Positions 34,571 to 46,994 of a stretch of DNA of 64,000 nt are shown in pieces. A program made the position numbers and the translations under genes. Origin of the DNA: Megascapheus bottae (Eukaryota; Chordata; Mammalia; Rodentia; Geomyidae); assembly GCA_024803745.1 (NCBI GenBank), contig JANJXV010000024.1, forward strand, positions 8,650,106-8,714,105. The letters run 5' to 3'. The notes beneath the pieces are model-generated. The model saw only the letters and a program-made list of their open reading frames with translations, searched no databases and was not told the origin of the DNA. Position 1 is the stretch's first letter. Each line of letters opens with the position of its first letter.

Positions 34571-37500
34571 CACCCCAGTGTCTTTCAAATATCACTAGCT
34601 GCTGGTACATGTAACAGTGAATTTAGAAAATGTCATTTTATTAAACAAAATAATCCACACACAAGATTCCACTATCAAAATCAGTATGGTGATTACCTAC
34701 TGTGAGTAAGTGTCAGAGAATCCCCCACCCAAAAAAAGCCTTTTTACAAGCTATGTAAATAATGTGTTACTTAACTATCATAGAGGTTATATGAATGTAT
34801 ATGTTTTCCAAATCCATTGATTATACATCAAAGATTTAGTTTTGGTATTTGTGAGACAAATATGTAGTACAGGTTGTAGTACAGGCTGTAGTTCAGTCTG
34901 TAGTACAGACTGAATATGATCTTATCTTGGACTCCTTAGTTTTGATAAGACAGGAGAGTGTTATTACTCTGGCCTTATTATTTATCACTCAAAGAATTTG
35001 TGCTAATGTATTCAAGTTTTTCTAATCATGTATTGTCATGTATGTCAAGTAGTTGAGGCTGCGTTTGCTTGTCTACAGGTTCATACCTCATGGAGATAAT
35101 TTAACCACTATATAATATATAAAAATGCTTTTTCAAAGAATTATTGAAAAGGTAGTTGTAAAGGTAGATCCAGATGAATTAGGTCAGTAATAATGTAATT
35201 TAAAACCTGAAAAGACAGTCACTGGTACATTTGTTCTAAAAATAATTAACATCTCTCCCTAGAATTTTCTGCAAACAATATAGCTATTACAAAAATATAT
35301 TGTTAAATAAGCATATTTTTGCTTAGCACATTAAAATATCTTATTCTTTATTCTAAAGCAACTTAAAAATTGTGTTTTTCAACTTGTGACACCTTTTCTA
35401 ATTACTTTTTGTGTATCACCGAAATTAGTTTTTTTCAGTGAAAAGCCAGCATAACTTAGTTTGATACGTATCAATTGGGAAATAGGCCACAAAAGTTGTC
35501 ATAAGAACACAATGCTTTTCATCCTAAAAAATGACATTTTTAAACTTTCCCATTGTTACAGAGTATTTGTAAAATAATAAAGCCTAAAATGTTTAAACTA
35601 ACATAACACTTCTTTATTTTAAAGCCAAATCAGTCTCCTGAAGTTTGAGAGAATTACCGGCTTCACAAATTAGAAGAGAGAGAATTAGGAAGTTGTTGTC
35701 TCCCTAAAACTGCTCAGCTGCCTCTAATTTGGGAAAGATAAATACAGGTTAGGAAGCCCACTGGAAGCTGCCAAACAGAAGCATTAGCAGGAAGCCATAC
35801 TGAGTAGGAGGAGGAAGACTGAACAAAGCTCTTGAAAAGAAGTTTTTTCTAAAGAAGTGCCATAGAAAGTTCAGGATAAATATGAATTTTGCAGTTTTGT
35901 AATTGCAAACTGAGGACTGTAGCTACTTAAAGTTGGTGTACCTGGACACTTAACTAAATTTCTATAAAGCAGAGTTCGGTCTCCATACTTTTCATAGATA
36001 TTCAAAGAATGACACTCAGGAGAAGCAGAATCCAACAGCAGTTGGGCAAATGCCTACAGTTCCATAGTATTGTCCTGTGGTTAAACCATACATACTGCTA
36101 GGAAAATGACGTGTCTTTGGTAGTAAACCTCATTTCACATAGGTCTCTCACCAATGTACTACATATGAATTGAGAAAAAGAAACCTATTCTGTCTTTAAA
36201 AACAAACATAAACACCAAAGAGTACTCATTCACTTACTAGACACTTCATGCCCTTGTATTTCAAGTATGCTGCTAATTTTTGAAAATCCTATTGCTGAAC
36301 AATTGTCAACCTCACACTATAAAGCAACAACCAAAGGTTGCAGCCACCAGCCCATCTACCTAGGCTTTTTAAGCATATGAACAGCATGTTATTTAGCAAC
36401 AGTTCAGTGCCAAGGCATAATTACTACTCCATCTTAATCCAAAATTATGACAAGGACTTCTGGAGGAGGGTAGACATGTCCTATGCAAATGTACTGCATA
36501 CATGTCCACTACAGGGGAGACTACTGCTAGTCAAAGGGACTAGCTTTTGTGTGTCCGGTACTTTTCCTAGCCTTCCATAATGCTTTCTCCATGGGATCAT
36601 TTACAAAGCAAGTGGTGGAGGGAGCGCTTGTGACTGGGCTTAATACGATGTTCTCTTCACCTTGGCTGAATTTGCTACCATTACAGTTGGGTGCCTAATG
36701 TACCAATAACACAGGTCCATAATAAACCACATTTCCTGGAGAAATAAGTAGGTTATATAGTGGCTGAGTGCATTGAATCTTTTCCATTATGAGGTAGGTA
36801 GTTATTCTATAAAAATACTTGATATATGTGTTGATTTTTTTTCTTCTTGGTTTGATGCATTTCTGTTCACACCATCACCCACCAATGTACAGAAACCCCA
36901 ACTCATCATGGCATCACGACATTGCTTTCCACAAAGGAACTCATTTTACAGAAAAGTAAGTGCACCTGTGGCTCTCAGACACATATTTTCCTGATCTTGT
37001 AATGACTCTATCACCTAGAAGTCTGGCTTGATAAAATAAAATACTCTGCAAAAGGATCATTTATGGCACCATCTGGCTGACAACACCTTAGGGTTGGACT
37101 GTGGAGGACAGGTGTGGTGGATATCACTGGCTGACGTATGGTGGTGTCATCTTCACACTCAGTGTAGAGGTTGAGAAATGGTGAATACAACAGTCAAAGT
37201 TGATGCTGGTTGTTCTATCACCTGAAGATCAAGCTGACAGTAGCCTCGTTAACAACTGAGGTATATAAGCTGTCCAGTCAACAATTTGCAGCCCTTCAGA
37301 GTTGAACTCATTAGCTTAGAAGGTCATTGTGAGCAAGGGAGAAACTTCTTTAAGAACATATTAGTATTTACACTGAATCAGAATTGGGAGCTGACAGTTA
37401 TTCTTTAGAGATCACAAATGGTTAATTATTTTCTTAAATGAACAGGTTCTAATTTGTATTTTTTCCACAGGCAGACAGCTATCCATAGCTAGTTGAAAAA

Positions 37501-39134
37501 AATTTGTCTTTAATAGATTACCTTATTCTCATAAAATTTTATAAGTCAGAGTTCCTGGGAAACCCAAGTGCTATTCCAGTTAGCACTCAATTAGATGTAA
37601 TTCTCCATATTGCTTTACTAGATCCCAAGAGCTGCCTGTCAGGGAAATAGGTCATTTGCTAATAGGCATGATGGAATATCATTTTGAACTGTAAAACTGT
37701 AATCTACCACACTTTACAAAAGAGTAATATATAGATATATGTGTCTATATATAAAATCACAAGACTATTTCAAAGAGAGGCATGAAAAATGAATTTAGTC
37801 AAGGAAATAATATATTAGATGATTTTGATTTGGTGAGAATTCTGATATCCTTTTATCAATTTAAATGCAATTCACTGTTGATTTCTAAAACCATTTCTTA
37901 TATATATATATATGCATGATACAAATAAAAAGAGAAGAATGTTTTCAATAAATGCCAATTTTAAAAATATACCTATACTCAGTTTTCAGTCTCAATGATT
38001 CAGAAGGAATTCTTTTCATAAATGTTATGCATTTATACAATCAGTGAAGGAAAACTCAGAGTCAACCACGAACCTTCCAAACATGAACAGTTTGTGATAA
38101 TGACAGAGTCAACGCCTGCCGCTCAGAGCATCTTGTGGCCAGCTGTTGCAGGACGTTTGTGAAACACAAACTGAATTTGAATGTCTTCACTCCCACATAC
38201 AATAACAACATATGCATGCTAAGAGTGAGTGCTCTCAGATTGTAGAGAGCTGACATTTTTATATCGTGTCAAAACAAATTAAGCACATATCAAAACTGAA
38301 TTCAGTAATGTTTAATTGTTGATATCTCAAGTGACTTGGGGTGAATATGAATATGAGATATGAATAGAACATAAAAGTTTTGCACCAGTTAGAAATCTGG
38401 ACTTTCCCAACTACAAAAAATAATCTACTGGGCTTTGGTATTTCATGTACATTGAATTATGTACAACCACAAATCGTTTACATTTCTACTTAGAAGTACA
38501 TCTCTCTGTTAATATGACTTCTCATATGTTTATGTTCTTTATTTCATCACTATCCTTCTGTTTATTACAGTTGTATGAAGTTTTCAAGATCCTCTGTGTT
38601 TCATAGGTTTGTTTACTCTTGTATTCAAAGCATATTTCATAAAATCATATCCTTCCTACATCTCTCCATTGTATAAAAACAAAGATAACCAGATAAACTT
38701 CCCAAAGCTCTTCTCTCCCTCCCACCCCCCTTCTCCCCTCGCTCTCTCGCTCTCTCACTCTCTCCCCCTGCCTGTCTCATCTTTCATAGTCATCCCCAAA
38801 ATGACTGGTATATTACAGATCCTACAACACTTCCAGTGTACAGACTCATTTATCCCAGACCATACCTCCTCACCTGCGTTCTAATCCATGATACCTAACA
38901 GAAATGCACACTTAGTGAACAATACCAATTTACAAACATTACAAGCAGTTCCCTCAATTAATCCTCAACCACATCTATCCTGAAAATACTGGAGAGAAGG
39001 AATTTCTCTACAGTGGTCATAAAGGTCTTCTAAACATTATCATTATTAGTATTCTTTGCCAGTATTGGGGTTTGAACTCAAGGCTTACCCTTTTTTGTGA
39101 ACCCTAAGTCAAAGAAACACCCAACCTATGCCAT
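34568..39134. other. Unique AT-rich DNA
   Basis: A short imperfect TGTAGTACAGGC-type tandem lies at 34,864-34,912 and a TA run near 37,899. No gene recognised in 4.5 kb. Confidence 0.6.
38705..38780 (+). repeat. Pyrimidine-rich simple sequence
   Basis: CTCTCCCTCCCACCC and CTCGCTCTCTCGCTCTCT-like units; the Ser/Pro/Leu frame across it is an artefact. Confidence 0.9.
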
Positions 39135-39480
39135 CATCCTTATCATTTCAGTAATCATTACAGTTTGAATCTAAGATGCTCTCTGAAATCTCATGGGGAA
39201 AGGCTTGCTTGCCAAGTGATGGACATTTGGGATGATTGGCTCATGGGGACTATAACCTCATGAGTATGTCAGTCAATCCACTAGTGGATTGACAAGTTGA
39301 TGGCATTATTGGAAGGTAGGAGAAACTAGGAAGTTATACTCCATGTCAGGGAGAGTAGGTCAGTGAAGATATACTTCACCACAGGCCCAGGTAACCACAT
39401 ACTAAGTAAAACCTAAGAAGCCATAAGCCTAAAGTTGTTATTTCACTAAGTTGTTTTTCTCAGCTATTTTGTCACCACAG
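39135..39480 (+). mobile_element. Possible old MaLR-type LTR remnant
   Basis: CATTACAGTTTGAATCTAAG, TGATGGACATTTGGGATGAT, GGCATTATTGGAAGGTAGGA and a later GTCACCACAGTGGGAAGATG resemble the layout of mammalian MaLR LTRs. Boundaries are uncertain and the similarity is recalled, not computed. Confidence 0.35.
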
Positions 39481-40240
39481 TGGGAAGATGGCTAACGCAG
39501 AGACTAATTGCTTCAATCACTGTGCTTGTGCTTTCCTCTCCATCTGCACACCTCATACTGTGCCACTGCTGGAGATAGCTGGGGTAATGTGATGCTACCA
39601 CATGCTGAATATTATAAAGTTGACAAGAATTTACTGAAAGAGTTGTTGACAGAATACAGGGCACTATGTATGATAATCAGTGAGAAAAACTAAAGCACTT
39701 CAAAAGCCTTATTTTTTTTCTATAAAAACAGAAATGTTCACTCTTAAGCTATAGCTGAAGAGGTAAGGAATAATTCTCAGAATTCAAGGAGAGCTGTAAT
39801 GCAGGAAAATGACTACTTAGGCGGAGCTATGATCTTAGGTGTAGGAATACGGCCACTGTCAATAGACCAAGAAACAGATGGAAGAACCTAGGAGCATAAA
39901 TGTCCCACCCTTTATCTGTCTTTCCTGCCTCTAATTTCTTATTCACTCTTCTCAGCTTTATTCTACAAGTCTTCCATTGCGTAGACTCCATAGTCTATGC
40001 TTCACTTGTGAGTCAATAGAGGAATTCTTATTATCCTTCAAATGATTTGATCTCTCCATTTGTCACTATCTTCCTAACCTTTCTTCCTCAGAAATCTCAA
40101 ATTCCCCATACCTTTCAAAAAATCTGAATATTCACAGTTAAGTATAAACTTGCATGTGTCTTTGTTAAGTTGCCGCCACTTCACCAGTATCAGAATGGCC
40201 CGAGTCTCACCTGTAATTTTGTTGTTTACAGTTTACAGTG

Positions 40241-40478
40241 GTCCAAGTACGATGGCTCACACCTGTAATCCTAGCTACTCAGGAGGCTGAAATCTGAGAG
40301 ATGCCATTCAAAGCCATCCTGGGCACTAAAGTCTGTGAGACTCTTATCTCCAATTAACCACCAGAAAGCCAGAAGTGGCACTGTTGCTCAAGGGGTAGAG
40401 CAGTAGCCTTGAGCTGAAAAGCTTAAGGACAGCGCCCAAGCCCAGAGTTCAAGCCCCATGACCCACAAATAAAAAAAG
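40241..40478 (+). repeat. B1-Geo dimeric SINE
   Basis: CGATGGCTCACACCTGTAAT, CTAGCTACTCAGGAGGCTGA, linker ACTCTTATCTCCAATTAACC, Geo half GTGGCACTGTTGCTCAAGGG, short A-tail. Confidence 0.92.
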
Positions 40479-41201
40479 TTTCCAGAATGTCTGGACTGTC
40501 TATAAGATTAAAGCACTAGACCTCATTCTTCCAGACACTTAATTCCTTAAGAATAATGAGCAAATGCTATGCTTTTGTTAAGTACAGAAAAATAGCAGAC
40601 ATTCTAGAAAATGCATTGCTAAAATGTTGATGTCAAATATTTCTACAGAATATTTGGACTGAAATGCCTGATTCTTAAATTTAAGAGAATGGTCTCATCA
40701 ATCACTGATTAAAATTAGAAGAAAAAGTAATGTGTTTTTGCAATCATCGTATGTAAAGGAAATAGTGCTATTTGAATTGTAGATCTTCCTGCTTAGTTCT
40801 TTGGCGATCCAGGTACTTTCTATGTAGATCTCCAGAGCTCATCCATACTCTACCTGCTTCTAGCTTCCTGCAATGAAGCCCTGTGAATTATGTCTTCTCC
40901 ATCTGTTTTCCTTTCAGAGTTTGTTAACCCACTCCACAGAGCTGATGAAAGGAGATGTGTGGAATCAGATTTTTATTTCTTTAGTGCATAAGATTCCCTT
41001 GTGGTGGTTCTTCCCATGACAGATGGTGGTAGACCCTAGTTATTTCCTTTTCTATGGTTTCCCAGTCTTCTCCCTGACCTAGGGGTATATAAACCGTACC
41101 TATACTGGTCTTGGATTTCTGTACTATGCCAACATCTTCTAATAGGTTCATTTGTAAATAAATACATCTTAATGTTATTCTGAGCAGGCCATTGCTTTTC
41201 T

Positions 41202-41484
41202 TGGTTTTTTTTTTTGGGGGGGGCCTTGGTTTTCTGGTGTGTGTGTGCGTGTGTGTGCATGTTTACGTGGACTCAGGGCCTGGGCACTGTCCCTGAGCTT
41301 TTCCGCTCAAAGATTAATGCTCTACCATTTGAGTTACAGTGCCGCTTCTGGTCTTTGACAGTCAACTGGAGATAAAAGTCTTACAGATTTTCCAAACCAA
41401 GCTGGCTCTGAAACTCAATCCTCCAGCCTCAGCCACTGAGTAGCTAGAATTTCAGGCAGGCATGAGCCACTGGTGCCAACCCCC
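41202..41484 (-). repeat. B1-Geo dimeric SINE
   Basis: The plus strand shows a T-run and a GT microsatellite, then TCAGGGCCTGGGCACTGTCC (Geo) and CCTCAGCCACTGAGTAGCTA (B1-like), ending AGGCATGAGCCACTGG. Its tail is interrupted by (GT)n. Confidence 0.9.
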
Positions 41485-42267
41485 TTAGTTTTCTGTTAAG
41501 ATGACTGATGTACTGTATTACATATCCCTCACAGATATGCAGCCAAGATTATTCCTTTAGTTTATTAGACAAAAAGCCATTGTTACAGTTGATTTCTTCA
41601 AGTTCATTCTTCTTATAGTTTCAACATTTCTCCACAGGAGGATTTTATTTTCCCCATAACACAGTAGTTCCGGTTTTCCTTGTTTCCTAATGTGAATGTG
41701 GATTATTTATGGTTTCAGGTGTTTTTCTGGGATTTGAGAGGAATGGAAGGTAAAAGCTGACAATATAAGGCCAAGATTCAAATCTCAATATTAAGATGAA
41801 GACAGTCCTATCCTTTGTGTAAGGCTTTTCAAGAATTCTATACTTTCTCCCAATCATATGATAAGCACTCTCAGAATTATATTTTATTTTAAGCACATCA
41901 CATTGAAGGTTATGTCTAGTTTCTTGGTTTCTGAGTTTTCACTATAAATCATCTTAAAAGTATTTTAAAATGTAATGGGAGGGGAAGGTGGAAAATGTAT
42001 TGGGAAAATATATTAAAAATAATATGTTTACTTTGTTTTAACCTATTAATTCCAGAAACACAAATGTAGTTTAAATTAACACTTATTAATAAGGAAGCAT
42101 TTGTGTAGGAATATTCTCTTGTCATTAAACGTGTAATAACTATGAAAAACAAAAATAATGGTAAAGTCAATAAAAAGATTAAGTTCCATTTTCATAGTGC
42201 ATGGCCTCTGTATAACTTTATCAAGAGTGGACAAACATTTGTCATAAAGTAAATATTCCTGGATCTT
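41485..42267. other. DNA 3' of IQUB, including its probable 3' UTR
   Basis: Immediately downstream of the IQUB stop in transcript direction. The 3' end cannot be placed confidently; minus-strand AATAAA near 41,884 is one candidate. No other gene seen. Confidence 0.5.
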
Positions 42268-42450
42268 CTAACTGTAAGTCTCCTTGGGTTCGATCGTTTT
42301 AGGTGTTGTGTCTACACGGTATTTACTTCTGACATCTTCTAATTCATCATGATTAACAATAAATGAAGCAAGCAGTGGAACCTGAGAAAAGTAGTTCTTA
42401 GCCAGGATATGTTTGTGTTTGATCTTGTGGAGAAAGAAATTTTCATACTC
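42268..42450 (-). CDS. IQUB: IQUB terminal coding exon with stop codon
   Basis: The last coding exon supplies 60 codons plus TAG at 42,268-42,270. The acceptor on the minus strand is TTTCCTTTTTGCAG/GAGTATGAAAA. The peptide starts [20 protein letters not shown] and ends [13 protein letters not shown]. It joins in frame after …VKNIEK of the 46.4-kb exon. The block [16 protein letters not shown] is the strongly conserved IQUB C-terminal motif; the final 20 or so residues are more variable. The 3' untranslated region must extend leftward. A TTTATT (AATAAA on the minus strand) near 41,884 is a possible polyadenylation signal but is weakly supported. Confidence 0.92.
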   Translation of the reverse strand, partial: EYENFFLHKIKHKHILAKNYFSQVPLLASFIVNHDELEDVRSKYRVDTTPKTIEPKETYS

Positions 42451-42824
42451 CTGCAAAAAGGAAAGAAAGAATATCAAAGTGTATTAAATGTCAGATTTTT
42501 TCTTTGCTTATCAGTTCATGCACTACAGCATAATCTGGAATATTGTCTTTCAGAGCTTTTTTGCTGGGAGGGTTCCTCCTAGGAGCTTTTTCAGAGGTTA
42601 CCTCTGTGCTCTCTAAGTCTAAGCCACTGCTGAGTGGCAATCTAATACTCATCTTCTCAGACTCCTTCACTTCAACTTCGACTTGATGTATATCTGATAC
42701 GATATTACCAATTTTCTTTCTATACTTTACTGTAAGTAAAGACAATATAATGAGTTACAAATGCAGACACACCTTTGGGTATCTGTAAAAAGCTTGTAAT
42801 AAAGCTTTTATTGGTTGTTGTCTT

Positions 42825-42940
42825 AATGTACAAGGGAGTTCAATTCAGCATGTCAGTTTACGAATACAATGCATCTTTATTAATGTGACCCCTTTCATAT
42901 TCTCTCCCATCTCTCCCAACTCCATTAGTCCCATCAATTA
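42825..42940 (-). mobile_element. L1-type 3' end fragment, minus strand
   Basis: AATTCAGCATGTCAGTTTAC and GCATCTTTATTAATGTGACC match the plus-strand layout at 28.5 kb. It lies in the last IQUB intron. Confidence 0.5.
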
Positions 42941-43513
42941 AAAAAATTTTTCAAAGAAGGCTTCACATACCACAAGCATCTTTCGTCTTTACCCCACCCT
43001 GGGAGTTCCCATAATGTAAAAGATAAAGCTACAATCTTTCCACAAAGAGCTGGAAAGTACAAGGATGAAAGGCAGAGGATAAAAATCACCACATAAAGAC
43101 CTTAGAGGGCCTATATTCCCAAGAACATAGTGGAGACACCATACAAGGTCCAGGCTGCCCAATCGTGGAGCTTCTTATTACATAAGGAAATTAAACCCAC
43201 ATCATTACTATCTTTATAATTTGCGCCTTGTTAGTATAGCAGAGCTCGAATGCAGCTGAAATAATGAGGAATTACATTTACTCCATTTTGATTTTCCTCC
43301 AACTCCTTTGCATAGTAGTCACAAACAACATCCAGAAGTAAATTTTGACTGAATCAATACTGTCTACCCTCTTTATTATTCTTAGTGAGATTTCTTGTCT
43401 ATCAAATCACAAATACTACCTGACTTCTTCCTAAATTTATTTTCTGAAAACCTTTTGTCTACTAAAGACTTTCTCACAAAGACATTCTAAGGTGAAAGAA
43501 AGATCTAAGGATA

Positions 43514-43767
43514 ACTGGACATCGTGGTGCACGCCTGTAATCCTAGCTACTCAGGAGGCTGACATCTGAGGATCACAGTTCAAAGTCAGCCCTGGCACTA
43601 AAGCCCGTGAGATTCTTATCTCCAATTAACCACTAGAAAACTGGAACTAGTGCTGTGGCTCAAGGGGTAGGGCTATAGCCTTGAGCTGAAGAGCTCAGGG
43701 ACAGCACCCAGGCCCTGAGTCCAGGCCCCACAACCACAAAAAAGAAAGAAAGAAAAAAAAGAAAAAT
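43514..43767 (+). repeat. B1-Geo dimeric SINE
   Basis: GTGCACGCCTGTAATCCTAG, CAGGAGGCTGACATCTGAGG, linker, then GGAACTAGTGCTGTGGCTCA. An A/G-rich tail leads within about 25 bp into an IDL-Geo SINE. Confidence 0.94.
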
Positions 43768-43792
43768 CTAAAGCTTAAAAACCAACAGTGGG

Positions 43793-44001
43793 GGCTGGGA
43801 GTTTGGCCTAGTGGTAGAGTGCTTGCCTAGCATGCACTAAAACCTGGGTTCAATTCCTCGGTACCACATACATAGAAAAAAAGCTGGAAATGGTGCTGAG
43901 GCTCAGGTGGTAGAGTTTTAGCCTTGAGAAAGTCCAAGGACAGTGCTCAGGCCCTGAGCTCAAGCCCAGGACTGGCAAAAAAAAATTATAAAAAAAAAGT
44001 C
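43793..44001 (+). repeat. IDL-Geo dimeric SINE with 17-bp target-site duplication
   Basis: GGCTGGGAGTTTGGCCTAGT, CTTGCCTAGCATGCACTA, GGGTTCAATTCCTCGG, Geo half ending CAGGACTGGCAAAAAAAAAT. TAAAAACCAACAGTGGG flanks it at 43,776-43,792 and 44,002-44,018, identical: a young copy, close to the consensus. Confidence 0.96.
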
Positions 44002-44884
44002 TAAAAACCAACAGTGGGTTTTATGTCTTACACAAGTAATTGTTTTAATGATTTCTCTTTTTAGACAAATGTAACATACTCAAATAGTTTGCACTAATCT
44101 TTTTTCCCTATTTATTAGTCCATATTTTATTCAAGGAAAAATAATATTTCTGTCATACTGTATTCATCTATACATGCATAGAACTTTATAATGTTTACTT
44201 GGAAAAACTCATAAAGCCAATAACTACTAAAGATGAGTCAAACATTCTATGAAATACATGAAATAACTGTAATAAATCTTAAAACAATAATAAAATGTAG
44301 AAAGATATCCACTATTGTTAAATAAGCAAACCAACTGCAGATAATTTTATATAAAATTCTATATAAAATAAATGCTACACATGCACACATATATAATATA
44401 TTATATATATAGAGAGATGTCGATGATGTAGATGATAGATGATAAGTGAAAAATAGATAGATATGAATGAGAGGTAAGATAGAAATTCCCAAAAGGATTT
44501 CAATAACTTTCACAAAATAAAATTAGTTATTCCCAACATGTGGACTTTAGGGATAAACATCAAAAAAAAACCTACGTTCTATTTCAAAATTTTATTCCAT
44601 TCATATTTTACAGCAAAATATACTGTCTTTATTTCAGTTAAAAACAAAATTTAAGTGCTTTCATATTCACAGTTACTACCTAGGCTGCTTCATGCCAAAT
44701 AATAACTTAGAAAACTTGAAATAGCTTTCTTTTTGATTGGCAAAACTTTTCTATTATGAGACATCATTATTTCTTTTCTGTACATTTGTTCCTATTTTAG
44801 CCAATATGAGCACAATCTGTTTCACTTGGAGTTCAAGGAGGCATTTTTCCCTATATCTTATAAGTTCACAAGGAGTCAACAATT

Positions 44885-45065
44885 GCTATAAAGTGGAGGG
44901 CACTGGGCAACAATAAAAGTGAACTATATAACTTGTGGGAAGAGATGAGAGAGTGTGAAGGGGAGGGAATGAGGGAACAGATGACACTGTATGAAAGATT
45001 TACTCATTACCTGATTCATGTAATTGTAATCCCTCTGTATATCACCTCTATACTAACATTAAATA
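44885..45065 (+). mobile_element. L1 3' UTR fragment
   Basis: AACTATATAACTTGTGGGAA, GGGGAGGGAATGAGGGAAC and GTAATCCCTCTGTATATCAC follow the layout of the L1 end at 11.86-11.98 kb. Confidence 0.65.
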
Positions 45066-45716
45066 TTTTTAAAGTTACTTTAAATTTCAAATATCTTTAA
45101 TATACTGAGAAAGTAAATATCTCTGGGCATTAAGTAAATTCATTTTAACTTTCTGCAAAATAGAAGCTATTCTTTAACTAGACTGAATATTAATACTTAA
45201 ATGATTACACAAACTGAAAAATCATAAAAAAAATTCAGCTTATTTCATTGAGAACTTTTGCTCCATTTCTGTAAATTAAAACCAATTGACATCCTAAAAT
45301 TAGAAATGTATGTGAATAGAACATTTAATTTGATAATGCAGTAAATTGATTAAATATACAAAGGGAGTTGTGTGGTTTAATTGAAGAGGCTCTGAAATGT
45401 CAGCTTTGGGAATGAACTCAGTTTCATTATGGGGCCTAGATGAAATGATATTGCTGGGATTGGCTATGCTTCCTGTAATTACGTAATTACAAGTCAGCTT
45501 AGTTTACTAAACATAACATTTATCATATATTCAATTTCTTCCACTCCTTTCTGTTAATCCCCAGAGCAGAATTTTTCCTAGGCTAGCTCCTTAAAACTCT
45601 GAACAAAGAAAAAAAGGTAAAAATGTAATTAGTTTATGTCCTTGACCCCATTTTCCCACCATTCTCTCAAGAAAAACTGGCAGGGAATAATAACATTCAA
45701 ACTGACTGCCCCATTT

Positions 45717-45720
45717 CATA

Positions 45721-45753
<33 letters not shown>

Positions 45754-45755
45754 AG
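45717..45755 (+). repeat. (TA)n-(T)n simple sequence
   Basis: About ten TA units followed by 18 T residues inside an IQUB intron. Confidence 0.93.
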
Positions 45756-46403
45756 TTGACATGTTGCATAAAATGAAAAGTGATTTAGTCAACAGAAGAT
45801 CCTGGGCTTGCTTCATGTAAATGGAGCTCTGTTAGGAACTCTTCTAGGGCCTCTCATTTTTGTTCATTAACATGGTTTACAGAGTACATTTTGTAAATTG
45901 CTAGAATTACAGATTATTTAGTTTTGCAATGATTTCTTCTAGTTCTAGTTAATTGGACACTATATCTATATGATGACAGTATGCTTTCAGGCAAACTTCC
46001 TAATGAGTCATCAGCACAGAGGTACTCTGGGTTCTTTAATACCTATGATGGCAATATATTCATGCATTTATTCAACAAATCCATACTAAACTCCTAACTT
46101 GGGAGCAACATTAGTATGAAATCCTTGCCTTCATAGACCTTACTGGGGAATTAATGTGCTTCAAATTACTAGAAGGAATGGTATGATGTGGGAGTATTTA
46201 CACATTCAGATCTCTTATTTCTCTGCTCCCCCCTCATTCTAATCTCTACAATATATACCATTCCCACGTGTTGTTAGTATGAATCCACACATCCTATTTG
46301 TAATCTCACAAAAATACTTAAATTATTTGTGGAATGTGTCCATCAGGTGTCCTCCAATTCCAATGACAAAAGTAACCTCCCAAATACAAGTCCAATGACT
46401 CAC

Positions 46404-46589
46404 CTTTTCGATGTTCTTTACCTTGAGATGAGCTTCACCTTCCTCTTTGGTGAGGAGAATGCAGTTCCAGGGGGCCCACTCTATGGACGTATCCCATCTG
46501 ACCATGACCAAGTCATCAATGTCCTTGCACGCGCTGAGGATCGACTGGGATGCCCAGATGTTCTCTATCAAGTACCGGATATCACTGAG
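46404..46589 (-). CDS. IQUB: IQUB penultimate coding exon
   Basis: This exon is 186 bp, 62 codons, phase 0 at both ends. The minus-strand acceptor is CATTGACATACAG/CTCAGTGATATC and the donor is ATCGAAAAG/GTGAGTCATTG. The peptide begins [20 protein letters not shown] and continues with [20 protein letters not shown] and [17 protein letters not shown]. The tryptophan-rich centre (IWASQS, VRW, EWAPWNC) is characteristic of the IQUB C-terminal region. An ATG-initiated frame on this strand starts at an internal Met within the exon and runs into the intron, so the start is not a real initiation codon. The 4.6-kb intron upstream contains the retrocopy at about 47-48.3 kb. Confidence 0.92.
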
Positions 46590-46994
46590 CTGTATGTCAA
46601 TGTGAGTTCCACAAATAAATTTTTGTTTTCTTCTAAATTCACACTGTAATGATTATACTGCTTGAGCAAACAAACCACATGGTTTACATTTTAAAGGTGC
46701 ACATAATTTGCTAGACTTTAGTAGCACATAGTCCTTTTTTATCACACCTATGTTCATTCTGCCTAATCTATATAATTATTCTCAAGTCATGAATCCATCT
46801 TTAACCTCAAATAAATTATATGTTGAATGCTACTTGTATAACTACATAGCTTTGACACTACCTTATCATTTATTCTCTTAATACAGTACATGGTATTAAG
46901 AACTTTTGAAAAATTCCTTATTCACTATCACAGTAAAATCCTTTACCAGGGGTTTGACTGCCACACTGCAATAGACAGCTGAGAGAGATTTATT

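Noticed and set aside
42602..42729. Possible cassette exon (acceptor TTACTTACAG, donor ACAGAG/GTAACC)
   Set aside because: It is 128 bp long and would introduce an immediate TAA and a frameshift in IQUB.
46329..46649. 106-codon plus-strand frame over the IQUB penultimate exon
   Set aside because: It is the reverse complement of the real exon, which has correct splice sites on the minus strand.
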